DNA of 64,000 nucleotides from Metellina segmentata (taxonomy: Eukaryota; Arthropoda; Arachnida; Araneae; Tetragnathidae), in assembly GCA_947359465.1 (NCBI GenBank), contig OX375882.1:57839031-57903030 (forward strand), in the 5' to 3' direction. The notes below the pieces were generated by a model. The model was not told the origin of the DNA, ran no database searches, and saw nothing but the letters and a program-made list of their open reading frames with translations. Of the stretch, positions 21,431-32,201 are shown one piece after another (position 1 is the stretch's first letter; every line of letters begins with the position of its first letter). Position numbers and translations under genes: made by a program.

Positions 21431-22626
21431 CGTGTCCTTTGAATATATCCATGCGCGCCTGAAGGAGGGTACAGTCAATCACCTGGCTTACGGATTTCCT
21501 ATGTATATACATGTATGTGCATGTGTAACCGTGGAAAGTGGGGTAAGTTCTGAGTATATGTTTCGCATCCGTATGGAAAAAAATTCTATTGGCGCCCTTG
21601 GTATACTCTCTGTTTTATTTACTCCTACAGCACTGCTTGCAGGTATATAACCCGTCCTCAAACCAGTAGTGTTCCTTGTATGACCTTGTATATGAAAAGG
21701 TTGACCTTTTTGACCAATGATTCTTTCAACCAATGTGACTATGTGGTTATTATGTGTTGTGTAAGCACTAATACGTTACACGGAAATCTCGTGACCTTCA
21801 CTTAAAATGTGAATTTATACTTTTTTTAAAATTACGTTGAGGAATGAGTCGTATTGACCATTTCCCTTCACGCAGCCTAATATAAGCTAGCCTTTGAAAT
21901 ATAGTTGTCAAGTGGTAGAACATTAAAATTTGAGTTGGACATAGTAGCACAAACTGTCAAGTAGATAAAATTTAGTCAGTCCAGTGGAACAGAGGCAGTC
22001 AGGAATGTCTTTCACACCAGAGATGTCCTTGGAGATGGTCATGTCCGTTTAAAATTCTGAAGTTGGCCGCAAAGATTCGTCTGGGGAGATCCATTGGAAC
22101 CGGATTGCATAATAGGCTTTCCCAGATTTTACCCTCAGCATCAGTCTCTTGAGTTTTGCGTATGTATCTTCCGCTGATGTAAATACGTTACTTCAGTTAT
22201 TTCAAACTAAATAATATTACAAATGAACTACATGGAATAAAGAATTCATTGAGAAATCAAGTTGGATTAGTAGTGTATTCTTAAAAAGGTTTCGATTACT
22301 GTGCTCATTATTAAATTCAATTCAATATTTTATAAACACAAAATAAGTAAATTTATTTAAGTAGTACGCATTTCTTTGCAACTCGTATTAGAATTCACGC
22401 ATCTGTTATAAACAACTTCTAAACCAAGACTTTGAATATCGTAGGAAAAGTAGATCCATTGAATAATGATCATTATTTGTAAATAATTTCCAATATTCAT
22501 TGTAGGAGCTGGGAGATAAGCCTGGAAGCGTCTTGCTGATTGAAAGTTCCCAATAACATTATTTCAACGAGGTTTAGCTGTTTACTTCGTCTTCTCACCT
22601 GAACACTATTGCCTCAATAAATTCCA
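21431..22626. other. Unassigned sequence
   Basis: Overlapping frames at 21432-21650 (plus) and 21488-21733 (minus) show no family features. No repeat was recognised. Confidence 0.35.
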
Positions 22627-22914
22627 GATCGGAAGGTTCCTGGTTCGAATTCGGGTCCGGGCATGGATGTTTGTAAGCGTATGGTGTAGAGGCGGCTGGT
22701 GCACCTTAAATATGTCGGGGCCGAAAGTACTCACGATGGGTTGGCGTGGAAGTTTGGAGAGTGGGGCGCCAGCTCAAGTGTTGCTTCGTCATCTGACCGT
22801 GGTTCAAAATTACGAGGTGTTGTCCTCGGATCTTTCCCTTAAGGGACTGATCCCGGACTGTCGTCAATAGCCCGTTGTGTTGCTCTAGTACGACGTTAAC
22901 TAAAAAATTACCAA
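22627..22914 (+). mobile_element. SINE family A, 5'-truncated
   Basis: Begins inside the head at GATCGGAAGGTTCCTGGTTC, before the B box, and runs to GACGTTAACTAAAAAATTACC. The 67-codon sense frame is intact (22667-22870). The A box is missing. No flanking duplication was identified. Confidence 0.9.
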
Positions 22915-22924
22915 TTTACAGAAC

Positions 22925-23042
22925 CAAATTAGAGGTAGTTAAATTAACGTCACGTTGAAAACACAACTGACTGACTATAGACGACGGTCTGGGATCAATC
23001 CCAAAAGGAAGGATCTGTGGACAGCAGCTAGTAATTTTGAAC
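22925..23042 (-). mobile_element. SINE fragment
   Basis: GAGGTAGTTAAATTAACGTC to GCTAGTAATTTTGAACG, truncated in the body. It is followed by a separate B-box-like GGTTCGATTCCC at about 23047 with unrelated flank. Confidence 0.75.
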
Positions 23043-23180
23043 GTGTAGGTTCGATTCCCTGTCAGAATTCCTCCCTGATGCATTTAACTCTTCTGCGCCC
23101 GTAAAATTGTGACTGTGCGTGTATGTTTATTACGTGATAGTTGATGTATTGTGTATGGCGTTTGATGTATAATATGGCCT

Positions 23181-23661
23181 TTGTACCATAATGGTAATTG
23201 GTAATTTTAGTTAACGTCGTACTAGAGCAACACAACGGGCTATTGACGACGGTCCGGGTAATTGGTAATTGGTAATTTTAGTTAACGTCGTACTAGAGCA
23301 ACACAACGGGCTATTGACGACGGTCCGGAATCAGTCCCTTAAGGGAAAGATTCGAGGACAACACCTCGTAATTTTGAACCACGGTTAGATGACGAAGCAA
23401 CACCTGAGCTGACGACGGTCCGGGATCAGTCCCTTAAGGGAAAGATTCGAGGACAACACTTCGTCATTTTGAACCACGGTCAGATGACGAAGCAACACCT
23501 GAGCTGGCACCCCACTCTCCAAACTTCCACGCCAACCCAACGTGAGGACTTTCGGCCACGACAGATTTAAGGTGCACCAGCCGCCTCTACACCATACGCT
23601 TACAAACATCCATGCCCGGACCAGGATTCGAACCAGGAATCTTCCGATTGTACCATAATGG
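23181..23661 (-). mobile_element. SINE family A copy with a second SINE A nested inside; both have target-site duplications
   Basis: The outer copy (23195-23647) is flanked by TTGTACCATAATGG at 23181-23194 and 23648-23661. It is interrupted at GACGACGGTCCGGG by an inner, 5'-truncated SINE A (23259-23410). The same 14-mer occurs at 23245-23258 and 23411-23424. Both duplications are perfect. The outer copy ends in its head near the B box, so it too is 5'-truncated. Confidence 0.95.
23259..23410 (-). mobile_element. Inner SINE A, 5'-truncated
   Basis: Only the 3' 150 bp of the family is present, with a TAATTGGTAATTGGTAATTT tail. Perfect 14-bp direct repeats on both sides show that it was inserted in this short form. 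Confidence 0.93.
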
Positions 23662-23717
23662 CCTTTGTACAAATATGGCCTTTGTACCATTAAACCTCGA
23701 AAACAAAACAATCAAAC

Positions 23718-23917
23718 GTAATTTTGAGCCACGGTCAGATGACTAGATCAGAGCATTTAACTTGGCAAGTAGGTAAGTAGGTAGGTAATTATAGGTAATA
23801 GTAATGGTAATTTTAGTTAACGTCATACTAGAGCAACACAACGGGCTATTGACGACGGTCCGGGATCAATCCCCTTAAGGGAAAGAACCGAGGACAACAC
23901 CTCGTAATTTTGAACGA
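23718..23917 (-). mobile_element. SINE fragments
   Basis: A short body piece (GAGCCACGGTCAGATGAC) is followed by a second copy at 23768-23917. That copy has a mixed GTAGGTAGG and GGTAATGG tail and is truncated after CTCGTAATTTTGAACG. Confidence 0.75.
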
Positions 23918-23929
23918 TTTTTTCTTGAC

Positions 23930-25083
23930 GATAAATATATATATATATATGAGTATCATATCGCACCACGGCAAGAAAAGCGACACAACTCAAATTTGCA
24001 GAATTTGAGAAACATCAACTTAAAGGATACTATAAAACGTATATTGAAATAGTATTAACTTCTGTTAAATTTTAGGTAAGTATTATGGTCGTAACTTCTA
24101 TTATATTCTATAGAATAGTAATATAACAAGAGAGCTGGGACACTTCATACATATTTTTCAATGACATAACATCAAAAGTTTTATTTTTTGACGCGTTAAT
24201 TTTCTTGCCGGGTTCGATGTGTTAAAACTGACGAATCGACTTGCAGGGGGAAAAACAAGTTTAAATTATCTTTTTAAGGAACTCAAATAATCAAATCATG
24301 GGACACAGAAGAAGTCATTATTTGTTCCGTCAGCAGCAAATTAGATTTTTTATGTAGCTAATAATCCTTGATGAAAAGCGAGCATCAAAACCTCGGCATT
24401 GGTAATTGAAAAAAAAAACCTTTTTACTAATTCAGTCGAACTATCCCGTTATTTATAATTTATCTAACTTTATTTCGACAAGACTACGAATGAATGTAAT
24501 AGTATCCCAAGCTTAAAATTCCAAATGAATCACCATCAGGACTGAGTGGAAACGAGAAATTCAAAATCGCCTTTTTAAAAGCCCAAACTTAATCAAATCT
24601 GGAAGTAGGAGCCATTATTTGTATATCCGTCAACAGCAAATTAGATTTTTGCCGTAGTTAATAATCCTTCATATTGAAAAGCGAACACAAAAAAACCTGC
24701 TGAAATTTCCCTTCCGAAATTAAATTAGCCTGTAAAATTGCCCTCCCTATTTTATAGCGAAATATGAAAAATAAGTTTGCCCCCTCGAAAGAAGTAATTA
24801 GAGAAACACTTTAAGGGCTTTATTGAATTTCGAATATAAGAGATTAGGAAAGCCGAGCCTTTGCACGATTTTTATACATTTTGATTTCATGAATACCCTA
24901 AGCTTTGATGAAGGGTCTTAATATAAAAATTCCACTCTATAACAAGAGAAGAAAATTACTAGGCGAAAAGTGTGAACTAAAATCTTTTAAGTTCGTATTG
25001 AACCAAAAGGTGGACTAGAAGCTGAAATAGAGCTGGTTCCGAAAACTAGAATATCAAATAGTGGTTTAAAAGTGTATGTTCAA
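23930..25083. repeat. AT-rich DNA containing an old duplication of about 290 bp
   Basis: Motifs at about 24285-24400 (GTCATTATTTGTTCCGTC, AGCAAATTAGATTTTT, TAATAATCCTTGATGAAAAG) recur in order at about 24610-24690. A (TA) run lies at about 23935-23951. No gene recognised. Confidence 0.6.
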
Positions 25084-25757
25084 TCTCTACTATTATAAAA
25101 GAAAGTGTTTGACCCTGTCTGTCTATCTGTGTATTGTGTGTACTGTCCTGATGAATCGATGGTACTTACAATAATGCAATTGGCACACAGATAACCCGAA
25201 TGTTTTGAAATTTTTCTATCGAGCCCGAATTTTAAAATTTATTCCAGAACATTTTAAAATTAATGTATTGTAATTTAATTATTATTGTTTTCCTTGGAAT
25301 GGCAACAGTATAAAGATACACAGATTCTAAATTTACTAGAGGGCCCGATTCCTGCTATCCAACGCTCGCCAACCAACAGAGCTTTGCAATCCTTTTTGTT
25401 AGCTACGCCAATCATGCTCGCTTCGCTCGCGTCAATAATGACATGCGTCCTAGCAGAAGGGATTGCTTACAAAATATGATATTCCAAAACAAAGTATTTT
25501 TTAAACATAAATTTGTGTTATAGCACAGAAAAGTTATCAGTACCTCTGGAATCAGACTTCAAAAATTTGGAATTCAAATGTAAACTGGGCAAATTTTGAC
25601 TCGAAATGTGAGGGCTGCTTTGGAAATCGAATACCCAGCATGTTGTTTGTGTATACATTTCACGAGCACTCTAGCCACCCAAACACATTTTCATTGAATT
25701 AGTTGTCGAAAGTTGTAGTGCAAAAGTCTTGTTGAACTATAATTGTAGGCACTGAAA

Positions 25758-25842
25758 ATGGCTGATAACGCTATAGATTCTATTGAGGCGCGAGATTTCG
25801 TGGTAAATAAACAATCGCACAGTGTTGCCAAAACGCGATAAC
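25758..25842 (+). CDS. Possible captured exon-like ORF inside the Helitron (very tentative)
   Basis: An ATG in a good context (GAAAATGGC) opens a frame reading MADNAIDSIEARDFVVNKQS and stopping at 25840-25842. A GTAAAT that could serve as a splice donor lies inside it at about 25801. The surroundings are less AT-rich than the rest. Helitrons are known to capture gene fragments, which is the only reason to list this. The protein is not recognised and the frame is short enough to be chance. Confidence 0.15.
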
Positions 25843-25887
25843 AAATAACATCTTTTATGTGTGTCACGGTGACGTAAGAGATTTATG

Positions 25888-25891
<4 letters not shown>

Positions 25892-25934
<43 letters not shown>

Positions 25935-25938
25935 TTTA
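25892..25938. repeat. (AT)n microsatellite and AT/TTTTA run
   Basis: An AT dinucleotide run of about 34 bases followed by degenerate TTTTA repeats. Confidence 0.95.
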
Positions 25939-26046
25939 TTTTATTTTTATTTTTTTATTTTCCGAGGAACGAATTCAGCGGAAGAACAAAACAAATGAAC
26001 AGTTTTTATTGGAATTACGTAGTTCTTTTCTCTATCTCCTAGATAG

Positions 26047-26219
26047 TTAGGCCACGTTCACAAGAGGCATTTCAAAGCGCGTATGGCGAGGTCCCACCAC
26101 ATTAAATTATGTTTATTTATTTCTCTAATTCAAGTATCTCTCTTTGCGACCTTGAAGACCGGTACCCTGATAGACTCACCAAACGCTCGTATTACACGCC
26201 TCATGTGCACAAGGCCTTA
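26047..26219. mobile_element. PIF/Harbinger-type MITE, 167 bp
   Basis: TTA at 26047-26049 and 26217-26219 bracket inverted ends GGCCACGTTCACAAGAGGC and, read on the other strand, GGCCTTGTGCACATGAGGC (16 of 19 identical by eye). A 3-bp TWA duplication with GGCC-type ends is typical of PIF/Harbinger MITEs. It is nested in the Helitron-like element. Confidence 0.7.
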
Positions 26220-26332
26220 AAGGATACAGTAAAAACTTCAACAGTTTTGAAATCTGCGGAAATTTTAGATAAATTCCTAAAAATATAATTTTTTTAAAGT
26301 ATCATTTTTAAATTGTAAATTTTATATAATTT

Positions 26333-26396
26333 CCGTTGTTAATAGCCCGCTGTGTTGCTCTAGTACCACGTTAATTATAAATAACCAATTACCAAT
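26333..26396 (+). mobile_element. SINE 3' terminal fragment inside the Helitron-like element
   Basis: GTTAATAGCCCGCTGTGTTG to CCACGTTAATTATAAATAACC followed by an AATTACC tail. Confidence 0.8.
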
Positions 26397-27456
26397 ATGA
26401 ATTTGGTCTTCACGATCGAAAGATAGCAGTTTCATCATTTCTAACACAAACAATTCAAGCGAAGCAAAACAAATAAAAAATGGCATTGCTTAGTTCTTTT
26501 TTGTAAAATCGGAATCGTTAAATGTAGATTGAATATTTCAATGAATTTGAAATATGCGGAAACGTTTATACCATATAGATATATTACATCTGATTTTCTC
26601 TCTAATTAAACTATTTTTAAATTGTAACTTTTTTATTTTTGCTTACCAACAGAATGGCCTATTGCGATCCTTTTTGGAATTGTGTAGCAATCACCAAAGG
26701 TTGTCTAGCGTTATTGATTTTCTTTTGTATCTTTTCAAAGATAGGTTAAAAATTTTAATTGATTTGAAATCTGCGGACAATTTTACATTATATCAATACT
26801 TTATGCATTTGATTTTCTTTTGAAAAATAACTTTTCAATTGAATCTATTTTACATCTTTGCAGTAGATTTTGACGTTACGCCTATTCGATCTTTTCACAA
26901 TTAAATGAGAATGCGTAGCAATCACCGGGGTTGGTGAGCGTAGGAGAGCACGGGTGACACCTGACCCCACGAAAAGAATCGTCACGGGAAGGAACATTTT
27001 ACATTAGATCGATTCCTTGTACATTTAATTTTCTTTTAATAGAAAATTTTTAATTGAATATTTATATTTATAGAGATTGTGACGTCACGCTCTTTGGATA
27101 TCTTCGCAATTTGAATTTTGCAGCATTTGACAATGACGAGGCCATGTCCGTGGTGTTGGTTTGCGAAGCAAACCAAATGAGAATTCGTAGCAATCATAGA
27201 GAGTCACACTTGCCCCACGAAAAGTACTGTCACGGGCAACTGCGTGCTGGGCACGCAGTGGCTAGAAAGTAATAATTTCAAACGTATGGTATGCGTCGCC
27301 TTCATAGACGTGAATGTAAGTAGACTGATCATTGCTATTGAGAGGAGTTTCAGAAATAGTGATGGCTTGTAGATACGTGACTACTCTGAAAATTATCTTG
27401 GTTGGCTGGGTTGGCGTCTTATCCCCTCTTTTGGCCTTGTAACATCATATGACAGG

Positions 27457-28129
27457 GTAGATGTTAGGGATGCGACATCGATGTCGATGTTTACCATCGA
27501 TGTTTAAAAAAAAACATCGATGTATTGGGATCGATGTTTTGGTAACATCGATGTTTCTACTTGTCAATGTTTTTACGTTGTAGATGTTTTATTTTTAAAT
27601 AAAAAAAGTACCGTTATAAAAATTTTAAAAATAACCAAATAGCATAATTTTTATAATCAGCAAATTGAACATACTTTTAGACCAAAGTGACCGTGGATGA
27701 AGAGTCGGAAGAGTAGAGATGCGACATCGATGTCGCTGTTTTCTAAACATTGATGTTTCAGAAAAAAACATCGATCTATTGGAGCCGATGTCGCATCACT
27801 AGTTGCTAAACCAGTTTTAAGAAATGGGGAAACAAGTTTAAATACACTGAACTTTAAAAACATCCATGGTTTTGGGTCGATGTATTATCAACATCGATGT
27901 TTTAATTTTGAACATCGATGTTTCCAAACATCGATGCTTTGCTGTCGATGTAGCATCACACGTTGCTAAATCAGTTTTAAGAAACGGTGGAAAAAGTTTA
28001 AATACACGGAATTTTAAAAACATCGATGTTTTTGGGTCGATGTATTATCAACATGGATGTTTTAATTTTGAACATCGATGTTTCAAAACATCGATGTTTT
28101 GCCAATGATGTCGCATCCTTAGTAGATGT
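27457..28129. mobile_element. hAT-type MITE with 8-bp target-site duplication
   Basis: The direct repeat GTAGATGT (27457-27464 and 28122-28129) flanks a 657-bp element. Its ends are TAGGGATGCGACATC and, inverted, TAAGGATGCGACATC. Eight-base duplications and TA-GG ends fit the hAT superfamily. The interior is dominated by the 10-bp palindrome ACATCGATGT and contains a second internal end-like block (TAGAGATGCGACATCGATG, about 27714). A 160-bp tandem duplication starts at 27802 and 27962. No transposase is encoded; the minus-strand frames at 27657-28192 are repeat translations. Confidence 0.88.
27802..28117. repeat. 160-bp tandem duplication inside the hAT-type MITE
   Basis: GTTGCTAAA(C/T)CAGTTTTAAG starts at 27802 and 27962, and the whole unit recurs with a few substitutions. 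Each unit carries several ATCGATG palindromes. Confidence 0.92.
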
Positions 28130-28211
28130 GTGAATCCTCATTTCTGTGATGACAAGAGTGGTGAAACTGCCACAGTCAAGCGAAAAAATCATATGATTTG
28201 TTGGTAGTTAA

Positions 28212-28507
28212 TTTGCATTGCAACAGCAGCAATACAGCGGGCTATTGATGATAATCTGGGATAAAGCCTGAAGGGAAAGATCCGAGAACAACACCTCGTA
28301 ATTTTGAACCACGGTCACATGACGAGGTCAACACTTGAACTGCCAGCAAGCTCCAAACATCCACACCACACCAAAGTGAGGACATTTCGCTCCACGACAG
28401 ATTTAAAGTGCACCAGCCCACTTTGCACATAACGGTCTTCGGTTGGATTCGAACTAGTAATCCTCCGGTTGATAATTCGTGAATCCACGATCTGGGTTAC
28501 CGTGCTC
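28212..28507 (-). mobile_element. SINE family B copy
   Basis: From the 3' end at about 28215 through CGTAATTTTGAACCACGGTC to a head with GGATTCGAAC (B box complement at about 28447) and GGGTTACCGTGC. Moderately diverged. Confidence 0.85.
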
Positions 28508-28556
28508 ACCTATTTAACGATAAATCAATAGAACATGTTTCCTATTCCTTGAGTGA

Positions 28557-29196
28557 TCCAACCGGGCTGATGGTTAAGGGGTTGACGCGTAGATCAGAAG
28601 GTACCTGGTGCGAATCCGAAGTCAGTGAATGGATGTTTGTAAGCGTATGATATAGAGGCGGCTGGTGCACCTTAAATTGGTCATGTCCGAAAGTCCTCAC
28701 GTTGGGTTGGTGTGAAACTTTGGAGAGTGGAGTGCCAGCTCTGGTGTTGCCTCAACTCACGAGGTTCAAAAATACCTGGTGTTGTCCACGGTAATTGGTA
28801 AGTGGTAATTGTTAACGTCATACTAGAGCAAAACAACAGGCTATTTATGACAATTCGGGATCAATCCCTTAAGGGAAAGACTTGAGGACAACACCTCGTA
28901 ATTTTGAACCACGGTCAGATTACGAGAGGGGTTCGAATCCGGATCAGTGTATGTTCGTAAGCGTATGGCATAGAGGCAGCTGATGCGCCTTAAATCTGTC
29001 TTGGCCGAAAATCCTCACGTTGAGTAGGTGTGGAAGTTTTTAAAATGTGGTGCCCGCTCAGGTGTTACCTCGTCATCTGAACGTGGTTTAAAATTACATG
29101 GTGTTGTCCTCTAATCTTTCATTTATGGAATTGATCCGGGACCGTCGTCAATAGCCCACTGTGCTGCTCCAGTACAACGTCATTAAAATTACCAAA
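28557..29196. mobile_element. Cluster of three SINE A-like copies in plus, minus, plus order
   Basis: 28557-28790 is a plus copy with a head (GATGGTTAAGGGGTTG) truncated at TTGTCCACGG. 28790-28926 is a minus 3' fragment. 28927-29196 is a plus copy starting at the B box (GGGTTCGAATCCGG) and ending at ACGTCATTAAAATTACC. The adjacent copies in alternating orientation suggest insertion into one another, but I found no clean duplications. Confidence 0.8.
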
Positions 29197-29379
29197 TTAC
29201 TAAACATTTCCCTCGAGCTAAAAACGCTATACCTGTCAACCTTTCGTGCAAATACGCTAAACTGAAATATAAAATTATATTTTTATATTTTAGTGGATCG
29301 ACGTTTCCCCGCAGAAAAATATTAAGTTACAGTTCGACCACAGAGGCATAACTTTAGGTTTATGTCTGTAAGAGCTTCA

Positions 29380-29720
29380 CGGACACGCGATACTCTAATG
29401 AACCATTTCTCCCTATGGGGTTTATTTATAGAGATTCTGAAAGCTCTGCTGAGGAATGTCCTTTCAGAAGGTCTCTATCTGATGCCAAAGTTCAGCCGTA
29501 CTATCTGCCTAACGAGCAGTACGAGCTGGACGTCGACCACTATAATCCAAGACATACTCAATTTGTGACATATCTGGGGGAACGTGTAGGTTCATGGAAA
29601 AAAACGGAACCTTCCGTGAACTGAAAACGGCATAAACATTCCGAGCAACATGTAGAAGAGCATTGTCTTGTTGAAATACAGCTTCGAGAATGCGTGAAGT
29701 CCTTGTTTTTGAGATTCGAC
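29380..29720 (-). pseudogene. Tc1-like transposase C-terminal half, decayed
   Basis: The minus strand from about 29695 reads VFQQDNALLHVARNVYAVF, which contains the second catalytic Asp (29665-29667). It then reads PPDMSQIEYVLDYSGRRPAR with the catalytic Glu at 29557-29559, and after a stop LWHQIETF and DIPQQSFQNLYK. This is the order found in Tc1-like DDE transposases. I count 35 residues between Asp and Glu, one more than the usual 34, around a degraded SMNLHVPP stretch. At least three stops interrupt it. The open frames on the plus strand (29362-29624) are antisense shadows. The N-terminal half and inverted repeats are not seen. Confidence 0.88.
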
Positions 29721-30590
29721 ATCACTAAATCAATTATTTAAGAACTTTTCTCTTATGAATTAATATTATGTCAGGAATTAAAACGTCTATGATTTTAGTC
29801 GTGAAGTACTTTAATTAATTTGGAAACCTTTTTAAATTGTATAGAAGCAATTTGAAAATAAAGGTTAAGTTAAAAACTTGTGACATCTCATAGTAATTAA
29901 GTTGAGGAAATATCTATGAAATTGAGTAAAATTGTGAGCAGTGAATTGGTTTTGTGTGAAAGCAAAATATTTCAGGAAAGTTCTTTTAATAATATTAATT
30001 AATAGGTTGGGACTACTAATGTAATATCGAAATCTTTCAAGTAAATGGAAAAAAAAGGAATGACTCAATTAAGCGAACAGAAAACCAAGATATCCTATGC
30101 AATTTAACATTGGTAACTCAATTAATTTTTACGTTTTTCAGAAAATTATGTATTCCCAAAAATGCAAAGACGTTGCATTCTTATAGAAAATCCAATTACT
30201 GTCATCTTAAACACGATTTTTTACACACGAAACTTCAGATATCCAAATTGAAAAACGAAATTAAATTTGTATCCTATTTTGAAATAAATATTACTTTCAA
30301 TTATCTTATTAATGGTATAATTTTAATTATGCTTTCAATTCACTTTTGGAAAAACACTTCTGCATTGAAATATTATTCAAGAGTAACGGCTTTTCAATTT
30401 CCATTTTGTGTTATAAGATAAAATACGAAATAAATCTTAAAATGCGTAATCAATGTGTCTTTAAATTGACACTTTTATTTAAAAAAAGCTTCACGGAGTT
30501 TTCTTATTTCAGTAGTAATTAATTTTACCAATGGGAATTACTACTCTTGAATTCTAATACAAATTTTTCTGCCAAATGAATTATTAGTTA
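29721..30590. other. AT-rich DNA, nothing recognised
   Basis: No motif. The frame at 30110-30421 is Lys/Asn/Phe-rich, as expected of AT-rich DNA. Confidence 0.35.
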
Positions 30591-31065
30591 TAGTCACTTA
30601 ATTCAGACCGCAGTTATATGATACCTTAATAGAAGCACTAATGGAAAAAAACTTCGCCAAACTTTCATATATCAGAAAAATTAATGTAACACGTTCCTCA
30701 TTTAAAACTCTCGTGCTACATAAATTATTATTTACAGTTAAGTCTGTCTATTTATATGGAGACTTCAGAACGAGCACCAATAGAGAAAATTTTCACCAAG
30801 CTTTCATATTTCAGAAAAAACTAATTGATCCCACGCACCTTAACGATAGTTATTAACTTAAAATCTATCATAAATCATTATGTCATGAATTATTATTGTG
30901 GAATTAAGTAAGACCGTTTTCTATATATGAAGTATTCAAAAGAAGCACTAATAAAGAATTTTTTCGCCAAATATTCATATTTCAGACAAATAAGTGTAAT
31001 GTTTCGCATTAAGAAAAACTTCACTTAAAATTCACCGTAAATTCTTATGCCATATGGATTATTAC
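30590..31065. repeat. Degenerate tandem repeat, units about 140-170 bp
   Basis: AGCAC(T/C)AAT...CGCCAAACTTTCATAT...CAGAAAAA anchors lie at about 30632, 30771 and 30941. A further related block (AGACCGTTCATTATATGAAA, GGAGCACCAATAACC) lies at about 32890, beyond the non-LTR remnant. The retroelement therefore probably inserted into this array. Confidence 0.7.
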
Positions 31066-32150
31066 TAATTTGAGCTAACTAAGACAGTGTCTTACGGTTA
31101 TTGATAGCTCAAAATTGTATTGGTGTGGGTGAAGACTCTTTTTAGAGGAATTAAAGGTATCTTGGTATGACAAAAAATAAATTATTTACAAGATCTTCGA
31201 AACTTTCGATAAAGCAAAATTTAACTTCACAAATAACAAATGCGAGACCGCAGCATACTGCTCTTTCCAATAATTTGGATCAGTGTACATAGAATTCTGT
31301 ACTTTTGGTTTTTATAAGAAAAGTTATACGGCTTTTTGATACGTTGCTGCAAAATTTCCAAGGAAACCACCAGATTTCAGAGAACGCGAAGTCCACTGCT
31401 CTGAAAGAATAAAGGGGTCGAATTGTGTAAAATTAAATGATTAAGTTAAGCTATACGTACACACTAGAAGTTTATTATTTTAATTTTAACTTTAAAAATC
31501 CAATTTTTTCGCAGTAGATCATAGGTTTATGCTTAAAACTATTTCAGTGACAAAAAAATCATATTCAACTAATTATTAGTTAGCTAATTAAGATATATTG
31601 AGATAATTAGCATGTTTTTTAACAGTGCTATCACAAATTCTAATTTGTATAGAAAGACAATTCTAGTTGGAAATTATTTTATTATTATTCTTCATGTTTA
31701 GACCCCCAATCAAGTTTCTTGAGAGAAAAGATTTTCTGTTACAACTTTTCTCGCCAAGAATGCATAAAAAAAAATCACGATTTTGCTGGAAATTGAGGAT
31801 TTAAAAATCCATTTATTTCTTAACTAATAACTCTGATTGAGGGTCAAAACATCCGATGTATTATGTAGATTATAATGATACAAATATAATTATAATTGAT
31901 TAATTTATTGTTTAGTTATCACTGTTTGAACAAAGCATCCTATTGTAAAAACTTGTTTCTTCAGAAACTGAGTATAAAGTTTTGGAAACACGTCTGTTCA
32001 TGGTGACCGGACCTAACGAACCTTGTGAAACTAGAAAATTATTTCGAATATTTTCAAGATCTTGGCAACGTTTGAAAACTAAGAAATTGAAGAATATTTT
32101 GAAGCAAAAAAAAAATTAGACTTTCTGTTGAATTTTCATGATTTCTAGTG
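31066..32150. other. AT-rich DNA, nothing recognised
   Basis: Could include the 3' flank of the following minus-strand retroelement, but no coding or terminal feature can be read. Confidence 0.35.
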
Positions 32151-32201
32151 TGTATATACGCCTTGTTGTTGTTGCTACTAATTCTCCTTGGTCTAGATCA
32201 A

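Larger units (their letters stand above)
25084..27265 (+). mobile_element. Helitron-like element, non-autonomous, with internal repeats and nested insertions
   Basis: The 5' end TCTCTACTATTATAAAAG, preceded by A, matches the usual Helitron start. The 3' end has a 9-bp stem (27239-27247 with 27251-27259, ACTGCGTGC and GCACGCAGT), two bases later followed by CTAG at 27262-27265. No Rep/helicase is present. The interior has repeated blocks (TGAAATCTGCGGA, TTGATTTTCTTTT, GTGACGTCACG) at about 26250, 26550, 26770 and 27000, a nested MITE (26050-26216) and a SINE end. The base after CTAG is A, not the expected T. Whether both ends belong to one element is inferred. Confidence 0.65.

Noticed and set aside
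27866..28192. Overlapping frames on both strands rich in HRC and IDV motifs
   Set aside because: Translations of the ATCGATG palindrome repeats inside the hAT-type MITE.
29362..29624. Plus-strand open frames preceded by an acceptor-like TTTATTTATAG, which could pass for a host exon
   Set aside because: The minus strand of the same segment encodes ordered Tc1-like transposase blocks (QQDN...HVARNV, MSQIE, LWHQIE), so the plus frames are antisense shadows.
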